A program made the position numbers and the translations under genes. Positions 24,792 through 33,147 of a DNA stretch of 33,772 nt are shown piece after piece; within the stretch, counting starts at the first letter, position 1, and every line of letters begins with the position of its first letter. Source of the DNA: an uncultured Methanomicrobiales archaeon (lineage in GTDB: Archaea; Halobacteriota; Methanomicrobia; Methanomicrobiales; Methanospirillaceae); contig CAIULN010000082.1 of NCBI GenBank assembly GCA_903900025.1, forward strand, positions 1 to 33,772, given 5' to 3'. The notes under the pieces are model-generated. The model made no database searches. It had not been told where the DNA came from and saw only the letters and a program-made list of their open reading frames with translations.

Positions 24792-25553
24792 ATGCCGGAT
24801 ATTGACATTGTCCTTGTCTCCCCCCTCTACGAGGGCAATGTCGGTTTTGCCGCACGGGTGATGAAGAACTTCGGTTTTTTCCGGCTCGTGCTGGTCGACC
24901 CCTGCCCGATCGGTGATGAGGCCCGTGCCCGTGCCGCCCATGCCACAGACGTGCTGGACCATGCGGAGCTCTGCACGATCGAGGACATCTTTGCACGGAG
25001 CAACATCGTGATTGCCACGACAGGGTCCGTGAGCAAATCGGTCTGCACCCCGATGCGCATGCCGTTTTTTACTCCTGAAGAGCTGCGGGAGCATATCAAA
25101 ACCATTGACGGGCGGGTGTCCATTCTTTTTGGCAGGGAGAACTGGGGGCTCAGTAACGATGAGGTGAAGCGCAGCGATATCATCTGCACGATCCCGACCA
25201 CAGAAGAGTACCCGATCCTGAACCTCTCGCACGCGGTCGGTGTCCTCTGCTACGAACTTTCCCATCTTCCCCGGCCCGAGTACGCGCTCGCATCCCCGTT
25301 CGAGATGGGGCACCTCTACCGCCACATCGACCGCTTCCTCGACGCGATCAATCACCCGGCGTTCAAGCGTGAAAATACCATGATCATGATCCGCCGGATC
25401 CTCGGGCGGGCGAACCTCACGACACGGGAAGCGAGCACCCTCCACGGGCTCCTGCGCCGGAGTCAGTGGTATATCGACCCCGCAATTCTCGATCGGAAAA
25501 AAGAGAAGAGCTTCTCTGATGAGAGCACTAAAGAGGAAGAAAGACACACCTGA
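24792..25553 (+). CDS. SpoU/TrmJ-type RNA methyltransferase
   Basis: A 253-residue SPOUT-fold 2'-O-methyltransferase. Motif 1 is SPLYEGNVGFAARVMKNFGF, motif 2 is ILFGRENWGLSNDE, and motif 3 is YPILNLSHAVGVLCYEL, together forming the SAM-binding knot. The size and motif 3 are closest to TrmJ, which methylates the ribose at tRNA position 32; the exact target is inferred. The C-terminal 80 residues form a helical, basic extension. The start is ATG 24792; the frame is open a little upstream inside the GGGPS gene. A 6-base gap separates it from dcd. Confidence 0.9.
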   Translation: MPDIDIVLVSPLYEGNVGFAARVMKNFGFFRLVLVDPCPIGDEARARAAHATDVLDHAELCTIEDIFARSNIVIATTGSVSKSVCTPMRMPFFTPEELREHIKTIDGRVSILFGRENWGLSNDEVKRSDIICTIPTTEEYPILNLSHAVGVLCYELSHLPRPEYALASPFEMGHLYRHIDRFLDAINHPAFKRENTMIMIRRILGRANLTTREASTLHGLLRRSQWYIDPAILDRKKEKSFSDESTKEEERHT

Positions 25554-25559
25554 TCCCCA

Positions 25560-26138
25560 ATGATCCTCGTGGACTGGCAGCTCCGGGACCGCATCGGGCG
25601 GGGCTCTATCAAAATTGATCCGTATGACCCGACACTGGTGCAGCCCAACTCGCTCGACATCCGGCTTGGAAACCATTTTGTCTGGTACAAAGGGGGAACG
25701 GATGTGATTGACCCCTATAACCAGGAGACCGTCACTTCACAGGTCGAGGAGGCCCATGCGGAATCATTTGTCCTGCAGCCGGGGCAGTTCGTGCTCGCCG
25801 AGACGCTGGAGTGCATCGGGCTCCCGGACAACATCGTTGCCACGATCGAGGGGAAATCAAGCATCGCCCGGCTCGGTGTCACCCTGCACCAGACCGGCGG
25901 CTGGATCGATGCCGGGTTCCGGGGCACGATCACCCTCGAGATGGCAAACGTGAACTCGCGCCCGGTGAAAGTCTATGCAGGGATGCCAATCGGGCAGCTC
26001 GTCTTCTACACGACCGAACGTGCGGAATTTCCCTATTTCAAGAAGGCCGATGCAAAGTACCTTGACCAGCGGCAGGCGACACTCTCCCGGTACCACGAGA
26101 ACAAAAAGAAGGGGAAGCCTGGTACCACGAAGCAGTGA
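25560..26138 (+). CDS. dcd: dCTP deaminase
   Basis: A 192-residue trimeric dUTPase-fold protein. [11 protein letters not shown] forms the triphosphate-binding loop, and [15 protein letters not shown] carries the conserved catalytic glutamate. The length and an N-terminus beginning [12 protein letters not shown] match dCTP deaminase. It makes dUTP for dTMP synthesis. In some methanogens the enzyme is bifunctional (dCTP to dUMP), which I cannot decide here. The last 20 residues are basic and probably disordered. It is the last gene of the GGGPS operon. Confidence 0.93.
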   Translation: MILVDWQLRDRIGRGSIKIDPYDPTLVQPNSLDIRLGNHFVWYKGGTDVIDPYNQETVTSQVEEAHAESFVLQPGQFVLAETLECIGLPDNIVATIEGKSSIARLGVTLHQTGGWIDAGFRGTITLEMANVNSRPVKVYAGMPIGQLVFYTTERAEFPYFKKADAKYLDQRQATLSRYHENKKKGKPGTTKQ

Positions 26139-26248
26139 GGGCACAAAAAAAAGAGCGGCTGTGCAGGTCGTCTCATGCAATGCACGGATAAGCACCGGCA
26201 GGTAAATGTCCGGATGCTTTGCATGTCTCAAAGGGTGTCTTGTTAAGC

Positions 26249-26258
26249 ACTATATATA
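26249..26258 (+). promoter_or_regulatory. TATA box of thrS
   Basis: ACTATATATA lies 52-61 bases upstream of the thrS ATG. A start of transcription about 26 bases downstream would leave a leader of roughly 30 bases, containing the GGAG ribosome binding site at 26298-26301. It is one of the clearest promoters in the window. Confidence 0.65.
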
Positions 26259-26309
26259 CCGGAAAATCCCATTTTATACGCATGATTGTTGCAACCCGGA
26301 GTTGACCCC

Positions 26310-28148
26310 ATGCGACTTCTTCTCATACATGCTGATTACATCGAATACGAGGCAAAACAGAAGACAAAGATGGCAGAAGAGACCGCGGTGCTCGCAGACT
26401 CGCAGACGGAAGCCCTGACCGTGTTCTGCGCCGTTGAATCCGTGGACGAGGAGGACATCAGCGGTGTCATCGCGCAGGCAGTCGAGGAGATCGGCGCGAC
26501 CGCCGACAAGGTAAACGCGGAAAATATCGTCATCTACCCGTACGCCCATCTCTCAAGCGACCTTGCCTCCCCTGAAGTCGCCGTGGGAGCGCTGCAATCG
26601 CTCAAGGAAGAGCTTGAAGGCATCGGGTTTTTTGTGAAAAGGGCACCGTTCGGGTGGTACAAGTCCTTCAAGCTCTCCTGCAAGGGGCACCCTCTCTCCG
26701 AACTTTCCAAGACGATTGTGCCGGGCGGCGAGGACGGGGCACCAAAAAAAGCAAAGAGCGAAGTCACCCACGACTGGTTTGTCCTGACCCCGGACGGGAA
26801 GCAGCACGACTACAAGGAATTCCTCGACGACTCCCCGTTTGGCTGCCTTGTAAAAAAGGAACTGGGCATTGCCGTCCCCACCGGCGGGGAACCGGCGCAC
26901 GTCAGCCTGATGCGGGGCAAGGAACTGGTGGACTACGAGCCGGCGAGCGATGTGGGGTGCCTGCGCTGGATGCCCAAGGGCAAGCTCATCCGTGACCTGC
27001 TTGCCGATTACGTGCTGCGGATGGTGCTCGAATATGGCGGCACGCCGGTCGAGACCCCGGTGATGTACGACCTCGGCGACCGGGCGATCTACGAGCATGC
27101 CGAAAAGTTCGGCGAACGGCAGTACCGGTTCAAGAGCAACAACCGCAACATGATGCTGCGATTTGCCGCCTGTTTTGGCATGTTCTCGATCATGCGGGAC
27201 ATGCATATTTCCCCCAATTCCCTCCCCATGAAGATGTACGAACTCTCCACGTACTCGTTCCGGCACGAGCAGAAGGGCGAGGTGATCGGGTTGAAACGCC
27301 TGCGTGCGTTCACGATGCCCGACATGCATACGCTCTGCACGGACATGCCCGAGGCGCTGACGTGCTTTGAAGAGCAGCTGGCGATGGGCTGGAAGACGGG
27401 GAGGGACTTCGAGACCGCTCTTGTTGCTGCGTTCCGCTGTACAAAGGACTTCTATGCAGAGCACGAGGACTGGGTAAAGAAGATCGTACAGGAATCCGAT
27501 TGCCCGATGCTGATCGAGATCCTCTCAGACCGGGTCCACTACTGGGTCGCAAAGATCGACCTTGCGGCAATCGACGGGCAGATGCGCCCGATCGAGAACC
27601 CGACCGTCCAGATCGATGTCGAGAGCTCGGCCCGGTTCAACATCAAGTACCACAGGGAGGACGGCACGGCCGTGTACCCGCCGATCCTCCACTGCTCCCC
27701 AACAGGCAGCGTCGAACGCGTCATCTGCGCCATTCTCGAAAATGTGTCGACGCAGGCAGTCCCTGCGCTCCCACTGTGGCTCTCGCCGGTGCAGGCGCGG
27801 GTCGTGCCGGTCGCCGAACGCCACCTCGCTTTGGCACACAACGTCTGCACCGCCCTCAATGCCGCTGCTGTCCGCTGCGATGTCGATGACCGGGGCGAGA
27901 GTGTTGGCAAGAAAGTCCGCGAAGCCGGCATGGACTGGGTGCCGTACGTGATCGTCGTCGGGGACGAGGAAGAAAAGGGCGGGAACCTGGCCGTCACCAT
28001 CCGAAAGAAGTCGCAGCCCAACAAGCCGCACAAGGAAAAGATGACGGTCGATGCACTCATCTCACTGGTGAAAAAGGAGACTGAGGGGATGCCGTTCCGC
28101 CCGCTCTACACGCCGCAGAAGTTGTCGAAGAAGGCACGGTATATCTGA
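26310..28148 (+). CDS. thrS: Threonyl-tRNA synthetase (archaeal)
   Basis: A 612-residue class II synthetase. Residues 1-140 form the archaea-specific editing domain (D-aminoacyl-tRNA deacylase-like fold), starting [15 protein letters not shown], which hydrolyses Ser-tRNA(Thr). The catalytic core (about 190-490) shows motif 2, [20 protein letters not shown] followed by TMPDMH, and motif 3 ([15 protein letters not shown]). The C-terminal anticodon-binding domain runs from about 500. The start ATG 26310 has GGAG 8 bases upstream; the frame extends 8 codons further. It is a single gene with its own TATA box and a T-run after the stop. Confidence 0.96.
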   Translation: MRLLLIHADYIEYEAKQKTKMAEETAVLADSQTEALTVFCAVESVDEEDISGVIAQAVEEIGATADKVNAENIVIYPYAHLSSDLASPEVAVGALQSLKEELEGIGFFVKRAPFGWYKSFKLSCKGHPLSELSKTIVPGGEDGAPKKAKSEVTHDWFVLTPDGKQHDYKEFLDDSPFGCLVKKELGIAVPTGGEPAHVSLMRGKELVDYEPASDVGCLRWMPKGKLIRDLLADYVLRMVLEYGGTPVETPVMYDLGDRAIYEHAEKFGERQYRFKSNNRNMMLRFAACFGMFSIMRDMHISPNSLPMKMYELSTYSFRHEQKGEVIGLKRLRAFTMPDMHTLCTDMPEALTCFEEQLAMGWKTGRDFETALVAAFRCTKDFYAEHEDWVKKIVQESDCPMLIEILSDRVHYWVAKIDLAAIDGQMRPIENPTVQIDVESSARFNIKYHREDGTAVYPPILHCSPTGSVERVICAILENVSTQAVPALPLWLSPVQARVVPVAERHLALAHNVCTALNAAAVRCDVDDRGESVGKKVREAGMDWVPYVIVVGDEEEKGGNLAVTIRKKSQPNKPHKEKMTVDALISLVKKETEGMPFRPLYTPQKLSKKARYI

Positions 28149-28156
28149 TTTTTTTT
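28149..28156 (+). terminator. T-tract terminator after thrS
   Basis: T8 directly follows the thrS stop codon. A second T6 run lies at 28168-28173. It is the expected archaeal intrinsic terminator. Confidence 0.5.
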
Positions 28157-28217
28157 AATTGGAATTCTTTTTTAAAAAATAATACACAAATGACGGTAAA
28201 AAAGGTAAAATTCCGGA

Positions 28218-28397
28218 TTAATTCTTGAACTCTCCCGTGTAAATAAAAGTTGCACCTGCGACGAGCGCAGATAAAACAATAATCGAAGCCGATATCATTA
28301 AACCACCGTTGATAATCAGCGGATATGCAGTGAATAAGAGTAAGCCGACAGTCAGAAATATCAGAATAGTATTCAGGTAACGTAGTCCTTGTTCCAT
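28218..28397 (-). CDS. 59-residue two-helix membrane protein
   Basis: A 59-residue ORF from ATG 28395-28397 to TAA 28218-28220. It has two hydrophobic helices (about residues 8-28 and 33-52: ILIFLTVGLLLFT..., MISASIIVLSALVAGATFI) with a short turn, and ends in a polar tail. A strong TATA sequence (GGATATATATGG, minus strand) lies 22-33 bases upstream of the ATG, so the transcript would be almost leaderless. The combination of promoter, start and membrane pattern makes it believable. The function is unknown. It has the same two-helix design as the neighbour at 28537. Confidence 0.65.
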   Translation of the reverse strand: MEQGLRYLNTILIFLTVGLLLFTAYPLIINGGLMISASIIVLSALVAGATFIYTGEFKN

Positions 28398-28417
28398 AGT
28401 TAGTAATCTTTAAATTC

Positions 28418-28429
28418 CATATATATCCT
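28418..28429 (-). promoter_or_regulatory. TATA box of the 59-residue membrane protein gene
   Basis: GGATATATATGG (minus strand) lies 22-33 bases upstream of ATG 28397. It is a near-ideal archaeal TATA box for a leaderless or very short-leader transcript. Confidence 0.55.
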
Positions 28430-28440
28430 TTTGGTTTTGA

Positions 28441-28518
28441 GTTCCTGATACGTTGACGGTTGGTAGGGAATTTTTAATGAGGTGAAAAATCGGTCACCAA
28501 CCGCTCACTTATCAGAAC
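28441..28518. repeat. 78-base imperfect palindrome
   Basis: The left arm 28441-28464 pairs with the right arm 28496-28518 over about 19 base pairs with only a few bulges. Inside, ATTTTT (28470-28475) pairs with AAAAAT (28485-28490) around a 9-base loop. The result is one long hairpin between two divergently oriented small membrane-protein genes. It lies just upstream of the GGTGG ribosome binding site of the 28537 gene. It may be a MITE-like element, a terminator for neighbouring transcripts, or an RNA-level control element. Confidence 0.6.
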
Positions 28519-28536
28519 CCTAAAAAGGTGGTACTG

Positions 28537-28737
28537 ATGTTGAGGGCTCTTGCCATTGAAGGGTGTATTCTCGGACTCTTTGTTATTTTCAACGGGATCT
28601 ATGTTATCCTCTTTCCGCCATTTGGTGATGAACCTCAGGGCTATGCAATCATCGCAATCGGGATATTCATCATCTTCGCGACGCTGCACCTTGACAGGAT
28701 CATGGAAAAAAATAATGAAGATACCCCGCTTCCGTGA
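28537..28737 (+). CDS. Small two-helix membrane protein
   Basis: A 66-residue protein. ATG 28537 is preferred over the GTG at 28528 because GGTGG at 28527-28531 then acts as ribosome binding site. It has two hydrophobic helices (about residues 6-26 and 34-52) and a charged tail (DRIMEKNNEDTP). It probably spans the cytoplasmic membrane twice. The family is unknown. It is convergent with purB, and the long palindrome lies immediately upstream. Confidence 0.6.
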   Translation: MLRALAIEGCILGLFVIFNGIYVILFPPFGDEPQGYAIIAIGIFIIFATLHLDRIMEKNNEDTPLP

Positions 28738-28777
28738 GAATCGTCCACTCGTGGCGGGGTATATCTCTACGCCGGAT

Positions 28778-30118
28778 TTATCGCACGAGGGGAGATAATT
28801 TTTCAATCACCCTTTCGACCTGCTGCACTGACGTCCCGATATAACTGTCAGGATTGAGCAGTTTCTCAAGTTCCGGTTTTGAGCAGTAGCGCATCACTTC
28901 ACGGTCAACAGAGAGGACACCAAGAAGGGAGCGGTTCTCCGCAAGCGCCTGCATGCTCGCCACCCGCACCCGTTCGTGGGCGTCCTGCCGGTTCATGCCC
29001 TTTTTGGTGAGCTCGATCATGACCGACTCTGCCATGTTGATCCCCTGCAGGAGCGATAAGTTCTTGCGGATCGCGGCGCGGTTGATGACCAGCCCGTCAA
29101 GAACGGTCGCCATCAGCCGGAGGCAGTAGTCGGTGAGGATCGAGGCTTCCGGGAAGAGGACCCGTTCGCACGAGGAGTTCGTGAGGTCGCGCTCGTCCCA
29201 CAGCGTGTTGTTGCCAAGCGCCGGTTCCACCGCAGAACGGATAATGCGTGCAAGCCCGCAGACCTGTTCGCTTTTCACCGGGTTGCGCTTGTGCGGCATG
29301 GTCGAGGAGCCCACCTGCCGGTCGCCGAACGCCTCCTCCACCTCCCCGATCTCCGTGCGCTGGAGCGAGCGCACCTCGATCCCGATCTTGTCAAGCGTGG
29401 TCGCGACATTGGCAAGGAACATGAAGTATTCTGCGTACCGGTCCCGGGATATGACCTGGTTGGAGACATCCACCGAAGAGATCCGGAGCTCCTCCATCAT
29501 CGCCGCCTGGATCTCCATCCCCTGTGGCCCGAGCGCCGCCTGCGTCCCCACCGCCCCGGTCATCTGCCCGACTACCACCCGCGGGCGCATCTGCCCGAGC
29601 CGTTCGACGTGCCGCCCGATCTCGCTTGCCCAGATCGCAAAGCGCAGCCCGTAGGTTGTCGGCACACCGTGCTGCCCGTGGGTCCGCCCCACGCAGACAA
29701 GGGCTTTTGTCTCGTTCGCCCGCCGGATCAGTACGCCGAGCAGCCGGCGCAGCTTGTCATCGAGCAGGTCGAGTGCCTGCACGAGCTGGAGGGCGGTTGC
29801 CGTATCGAGGATATCGTTGGAGGTTGCGCCATAGTGCACCCACCCCCCGGCATCGCCGCACACCTCCGAGATCGCTTTGACCATCGCCATCATGTCGTGG
29901 CCGATCTCCGATTCGATCGCTTGTGCCCGTGCAAGCGATGCTTTGGGTGCATTCGCCGCGATCGCGTCAGCAGCCGGTGCCGGGATCATGCCGTGCCGTG
30001 CCTGTGCCTGTGCCAGTGCGACCTCTACGGCAACAATGCAGGAAAAACGGTTCTGTTCACTCCAGACAGCGCGCATCTCTGCTGTGCCATAACGCTCCTC
30101 GATGGGGTGGACTGCCAT
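28778..30118 (-). CDS. purB: Adenylosuccinate lyase
   Basis: A 446-residue fumarase/aspartase-superfamily enzyme of normal PurB length. The signature SSTMPHKRNP holds the catalytic serine of the flexible loop. HYGATSNDILDT and GRTHGQHGVPTTYG supply the catalytic His and substrate-binding residues. It acts twice in purine synthesis, splitting SAICAR and adenylosuccinate to release fumarate. The start is ATG 30116-30118; with a TATA-like ACTATATC (minus strand) 23-30 bases upstream, the mRNA is probably leaderless. It is a single gene between small membrane-protein genes. Confidence 0.96.
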   Translation of the reverse strand: MAVHPIEERYGTAEMRAVWSEQNRFSCIVAVEVALAQAQARHGMIPAPAADAIAANAPKASLARAQAIESEIGHDMMAMVKAISEVCGDAGGWVHYGATSNDILDTATALQLVQALDLLDDKLRRLLGVLIRRANETKALVCVGRTHGQHGVPTTYGLRFAIWASEIGRHVERLGQMRPRVVVGQMTGAVGTQAALGPQGMEIQAAMMEELRISSVDVSNQVISRDRYAEYFMFLANVATTLDKIGIEVRSLQRTEIGEVEEAFGDRQVGSSTMPHKRNPVKSEQVCGLARIIRSAVEPALGNNTLWDERDLTNSSCERVLFPEASILTDYCLRLMATVLDGLVINRAAIRKNLSLLQGINMAESVMIELTKKGMNRQDAHERVRVASMQALAENRSLLGVLSVDREVMRYCSKPELEKLLNPDSYIGTSVQQVERVIEKLSPLVR

Positions 30119-30140
30119 GAGAACAGATCTGTTGTTGTGG

Positions 30141-30148
30141 GATATAGT
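30141..30148 (-). promoter_or_regulatory. TATA box of purB
   Basis: ACTATATC-like element, minus strand, 23-30 bases upstream of the purB ATG. No ribosome binding site lies between it and the start, which suggests a leaderless transcript. Confidence 0.4.
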
Positions 30149-30352
30149 GTTTAACGATCAGAAGGGGAAAACGGCAGGTGAATCGGTTAGCCGGATTTAC
30201 TGACCGATCTTAGATTCATTTTCACTGGATGCCTATAACCTTTTAACATCGATTATTACAGCCGAGGAATGATTTATCAACAGAATTACTCAAATCAACT
30301 ATACTGCCGGGACGTAACTCTTTGCATGTCCAATAGTAGGAGAACTTTACTT

Positions 30353-30370
30353 GTATAAAATTTTATATAC
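30353..30370 (+). promoter_or_regulatory. TATA region of the 30390 gene
   Basis: Two overlapping TATA-like elements (GTATAAAA and TTTTATATA) lie 20-37 bases before ATG 30390, with AAAGGAAT between them and the start as a possible ribosome binding site. The upstream element fits a short leader; the downstream one would give a leaderless transcript. Confidence 0.45.
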
Positions 30371-30389
30371 ATAAAGGAATATTTTAATT

Positions 30390-31019
30390 ATGTTAGACGT
30401 AATATTCGTGTGGGGTGCCATCGTATTATCAATTATTATTGTAATCGGAATTACAGCAGTATTCTGGCAATTATTAGCAAAATATACAACCACAAAACAT
30501 TTTTGGGATATTTTACTCAATGAACTGGGGTATCCAAGTCTGTCAAAAGTCCAGTTCTTCGTATGGACAATCATAATTGCATTCAGTTATATTACAATCT
30601 ATATTATTCGATTTTTGGCTGGGGAGTTTGGTCCGCCACCCGGTTTAAGTGAAAATATTCTCGTTCTCCTTAGTGTCAGTGCAATTGTTCCTGTTGGCAG
30701 CGCGAGGTTGAATAGATATCTAAATAGAAGTGTAAAACCAGTTTCGACTACACCGCCTACAACAATCCTATGGAGGTATATGCTATTGGAAAACGAGGAA
30801 CCTGCCTTACACCGGTACCAGATGGTTTTGTGGACCTGTATAAGCGTTTCAATATACGTTATTGTGATAGTTACGACTATTTTCAATGCTCAAATTCTGG
30901 CAGATGTCGCAACGAAACTTGTTCTTCCGGACATTGATGGAAAACTTGTAATTTTAATGGGATTAAGCCAAGGGGCATATCTTGGTGGGAAGGCGTTTTC
31001 CATAAAATCAAAACCTTAA
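30390..31019 (+). CDS. Four-helix membrane protein with internal duplication
   Basis: A 209-residue protein with an N-terminal helix (about residues 4-28) and further hydrophobic helices. Two halves resemble each other: SLSKVQFFVWT + helix + L-x-ENILVLLSVSA, and ALHRYQMVLWT + helix + LPDIDGKLVILMGLSQGAYLGGK. Each half therefore has a (V/M)Q-x2-(V/L)WT opening and a second helix after a soluble loop. I have a faint memory of similar SKVQF-LWT...LMGISGGSYLGGK membrane proteins in bacteria, but no function. Codon use is much more A+T-rich than in purB or thrS, suggesting transfer. Nothing near it gives a role. Confidence 0.72.
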   Translation: MLDVIFVWGAIVLSIIIVIGITAVFWQLLAKYTTTKHFWDILLNELGYPSLSKVQFFVWTIIIAFSYITIYIIRFLAGEFGPPPGLSENILVLLSVSAIVPVGSARLNRYLNRSVKPVSTTPPTTILWRYMLLENEEPALHRYQMVLWTCISVSIYVIVIVTTIFNAQILADVATKLVLPDIDGKLVILMGLSQGAYLGGKAFSIKSKP

Positions 31020-31113
31020 TTGGCTCTTTTTGAAATTCTAACTCATAATAAACCAGCCGGTCAAACCGGTGCATTGTTGTGCAGAGCCGTCAAAGTGAAT
31101 CGCTCCCATAATT

Positions 31114-31419
31114 GTGGCAGACCGGGCATCAACACACAGAAGTCTCGTATGTTATTTTTTAGAGAGTAAAGAACAAATCCGGCAAGACCCTTTTCTTGTC
31201 GGGAATAACATCCCAAAGAGATTGAAACCGGCACACAACAATATCACAATAAACGCAGCGCCGAATAGATACGCTCATGATCCAAGCGCGGCAATACCGT
31301 GCCAAAAAAACGATTGTATGGGGAGATTTTCGACGAAGTGGGGGGAGGTGCGGCAATTTTGGGGGGATATTAAGGAACATGAGGAATGGTGTGGATGTTG
31401 TAAGGAACTGAGGGAATGA
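31114..31419 (+). CDS. Hypothetical 101-residue ORF, C-terminal CGCC
   Basis: GTG-started frame of 101 residues. The C-terminal third (FWGDIKEHEEWCGCCKELRE) reads like a natural protein, with a possible metal-binding CGCC. The N-terminal part is less convincing, and no ribosome binding site is clear. The frame continues in phase after the TGA stop for another 59 residues, so this may be the upstream piece of a decayed gene rather than a complete gene. Confidence 0.3.
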   Translation: MADRASTHRSLVCYFLESKEQIRQDPFLVGNNIPKRLKPAHNNITINAAPNRYAHDPSAAIPCQKNDCMGRFSTKWGEVRQFWGDIKEHEEWCGCCKELRE

Positions 31420-31598
31420 TCATTGATCGTATTCTTTTTAGATTCTGCATTAAAAAAAGCCGGGATTACCCAAAATTTTTTTATAAAAAAAGAATGCTTG
31501 AAAAAAAATTTAAGTTTTAAAAAATTTCACCGGAAAAAAATCCTCAAGAAGTATGAACAGGAATTTTTTGGAAAAATTGCGGGATATCTGGATAAGGT

Positions 31599-31751
31599 AT
31601 GAGATATACGAAGTCACATCTCCCAAACGAGGATGTGACATCCTCTGCCACCGTTGGAGAAGAGACCGAAGGTTTCTGCGATGCCGAGGGCAAATGCAGC
31701 GGGGATGTCACCATCGCAGATAGCGTTATTACGGGATCGAATATTGCATGA
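31599..31751 (+). CDS. 50-residue ORF with acidic tail
   Basis: The ATG overlaps the TGA of the preceding frame by four bases (ATGA), the usual arrangement of translationally coupled genes. The product has a FCDAEGKC cysteine pair and ends GDVTIADSVITGSNIA. This ending resembles the D-S-V-x-x-x-S-N/T tails of small archaeal zinc-ribbon proteins that I remember, so a C-terminal fragment of such a protein is possible. Without relatives it cannot be confirmed. Confidence 0.35.
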   Translation: MRYTKSHLPNEDVTSSATVGEETEGFCDAEGKCSGDVTIADSVITGSNIA

Positions 31752-31955
31752 TGAAAGAAGATAATTCGTGGGGGTCAAGATCGCCGTTCTCGGTTGATTC
31801 ACACTACAAACACCCCCCTACCTGAATACGTCTACGCAAACTACATGCAATACTGGGTTTTGGTTCATTTACTGGAAAAAGAGATTCCTACCGAAATCGT
31901 GAAAACAAATAGGTTTAAAGTTGCGCAACCGAGCACGGGGCTTTCACTGGCGTAA

Positions 31956-31970
31956 TTTTTTTTTAAAAAA
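31956..31970. terminator. Bidirectional T/A tract
   Basis: T9 followed by a run of A residues, between rightward ORFs and the leftward lipoprotein gene ending at 32000. Each strand shows an oligo-T run, so it could stop transcripts from both sides. Confidence 0.4.
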
Positions 31971-31999
31971 AGGATGAAAAAAATCCTCTTTATGCACTC

Positions 32000-32929
32000 T
32001 TACTGTTTTGTCGCAGATGCCTGTCCTGACTGGACCATCTCTCCGGATAATGAACCTGAGAGCCTGTTTGCGGATACCGTCCCGTCAAAATCCAGAGCCG
32101 AGATAAACAGGTCCGGGTTGCCAAAGTCCAGACGCAGCCGGACCGCACTGCCCTGTTTTGAACCCGAGACACTGAAGTCAAACGATCCTGCATCAACCGG
32201 TGTACAGGACATGTCGCCGCCAATATTGAGACTTTTTACACCTGAAAGCGACCCGGACCCAGAGATGGCGCCATTGGAGTCGGACAGCTGCATGGCAAGG
32301 GGACCGCCATAAGTAAACATGCCCATGTTGGAACAGAACCCACTCACATCGACACCGATCTGCCAGGTGCCCTGCCAGTTACCGGTCAGGGAATCCCCGC
32401 TGACCACCATATCCACATCCCGGCAGACCCTGTTCTGCGAAAGGTCAACGGCACAGACCTGGAAGTGGCTCGTGCCTGTGGTTGAAGGTGTACCGGTCAG
32501 CAGGCCATTCAGGTTCAGGGAGATCCCCATCGGCGGGAACCCGACTCCCGGCCCGAGTTCAAAATGATAGGGAGGATTTCCTCCGGATGGATTCGCCGTT
32601 CCGGGACCGCAGAGATCAGTACTTGTCGTGGGTGCCGGTGTGCAGAACGAGTACTGGTATTTTGTGCCGGGAGAGGCCGGGGGAGGACTGCCTGCAGCAA
32701 ACACCAGAGGGCCGGATGGCGGTGTTTTTTGCGTGATCGGGACCAAGGTCGGGGTGGATGTTTTTGGCAGGGCAGTCACCGCAGGTTGCGAGGTGGTGGC
32801 GGCAACTGTTGGTGTCGGGGTTGGTTTGCTTACTGCCGCACTCGTGGGCCCCGTGCTTGTGCATCCACTCATCAATACAGTTCCTAATATCAGGAATGTA
32901 AGAACTCCCATAATTTGCCAGTTTTTCAT
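32000..32929 (-). CDS. Secreted lipoprotein with Ig-like domain
   Basis: A 309-residue exported protein. Residues 1-22 form a signal peptide ending in the lipobox LMSGC (Cys23), so it should be a lipid-anchored surface protein. A Thr/Pro/Ser-rich linker (about 24-75) follows, likely glycosylated. A putative Ig-like fold of the He_PIG type (GGNPPYHFELGPG...LNLNGLLTGTPSTTGTSHFQVCAVD) comes next. The C-terminal 130 residues begin SLTGNWQGTW and form a beta-rich domain with several cysteines. The start is ATG 32927-32929, with GGTG 8 bases upstream. The function is unknown; it is probably an adhesin or binding protein outside the cell. Confidence 0.82.
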   Translation of the reverse strand: MKNWQIMGVLTFLILGTVLMSGCTSTGPTSAAVSKPTPTPTVAATTSQPAVTALPKTSTPTLVPITQKTPPSGPLVFAAGSPPPASPGTKYQYSFCTPAPTTSTDLCGPGTANPSGGNPPYHFELGPGVGFPPMGISLNLNGLLTGTPSTTGTSHFQVCAVDLSQNRVCRDVDMVVSGDSLTGNWQGTWQIGVDVSGFCSNMGMFTYGGPLAMQLSDSNGAISGSGSLSGVKSLNIGGDMSCTPVDAGSFDFSVSGSKQGSAVRLRLDFGNPDLFISALDFDGTVSANRLSGSLSGEMVQSGQASATKQ

Positions 32930-33104
32930 AATTTTACACCATCTCAATGACCATCTCTTAATTGTGCATCACTCACTTGCTTTCTTCTGGAAAAAGATAT
33001 ATGCACGATTTATTTCTATTTTTTGCTTCAAAAAAAGAAGATAATGGTACAACATCAACCCCCACAAATAAAAGGCGGGGCAGATGGGTCTACCGAAATA
33101 TTCA

Positions 33105-33139
33105 CAGATGTCTTACTTCTAATTCCTCAAAGACATCTG
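33105..33139. repeat. Perfect 10-bp inverted repeat
   Basis: CAGATGTCTT (33105-33114) and AAGACATCTG (33130-33139) are exact inverted copies around a 15-base loop. They would form a stable hairpin in DNA or RNA. It lies beside the IS-end-like repeats in the gap before the TBP gene. Confidence 0.6.
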
Positions 33140-33147
33140 ATGAAAAC

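Larger units (their letters stand above)
31020..31999. other. A+T-rich stretch of short, possibly broken ORFs
   Basis: No conserved gene is recognised in about 980 bases. A 101-residue frame (31114-31419) is followed in the same frame, after a single TGA, by a 59-residue frame from TTG 31423 to 31602. A 50-residue ORF starts on the overlapping ATGA (31599-31751), and a further tiny ATG overlaps its stop (31751). A 36-residue ORF (31845-31955) with readable sequence EKEIPTEIVKTNRF also occurs. The pattern suggests either very small coupled genes or a decayed larger locus. Poly-A/T runs (31470-31515) are frequent. Confidence 0.4.

Noticed and set aside
24663-25676. 337-residue minus-strand ORF
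   Set aside because: Antisense shadow of the methyltransferase and dcd genes.
31198-31230. Single CRISPR-repeat-like segment ending in GATTGAAAC
   Set aside because: There is only one copy, no second repeat or spacer pattern nearby, and the same bases are read through by the 101-residue frame (VGNNIPKRLKPA).
31417-31419. In-phase TGA as a selenocysteine codon
   Set aside because: No SECIS-like element or selenoprotein family context is visible; a normal stop or gene decay is simpler.
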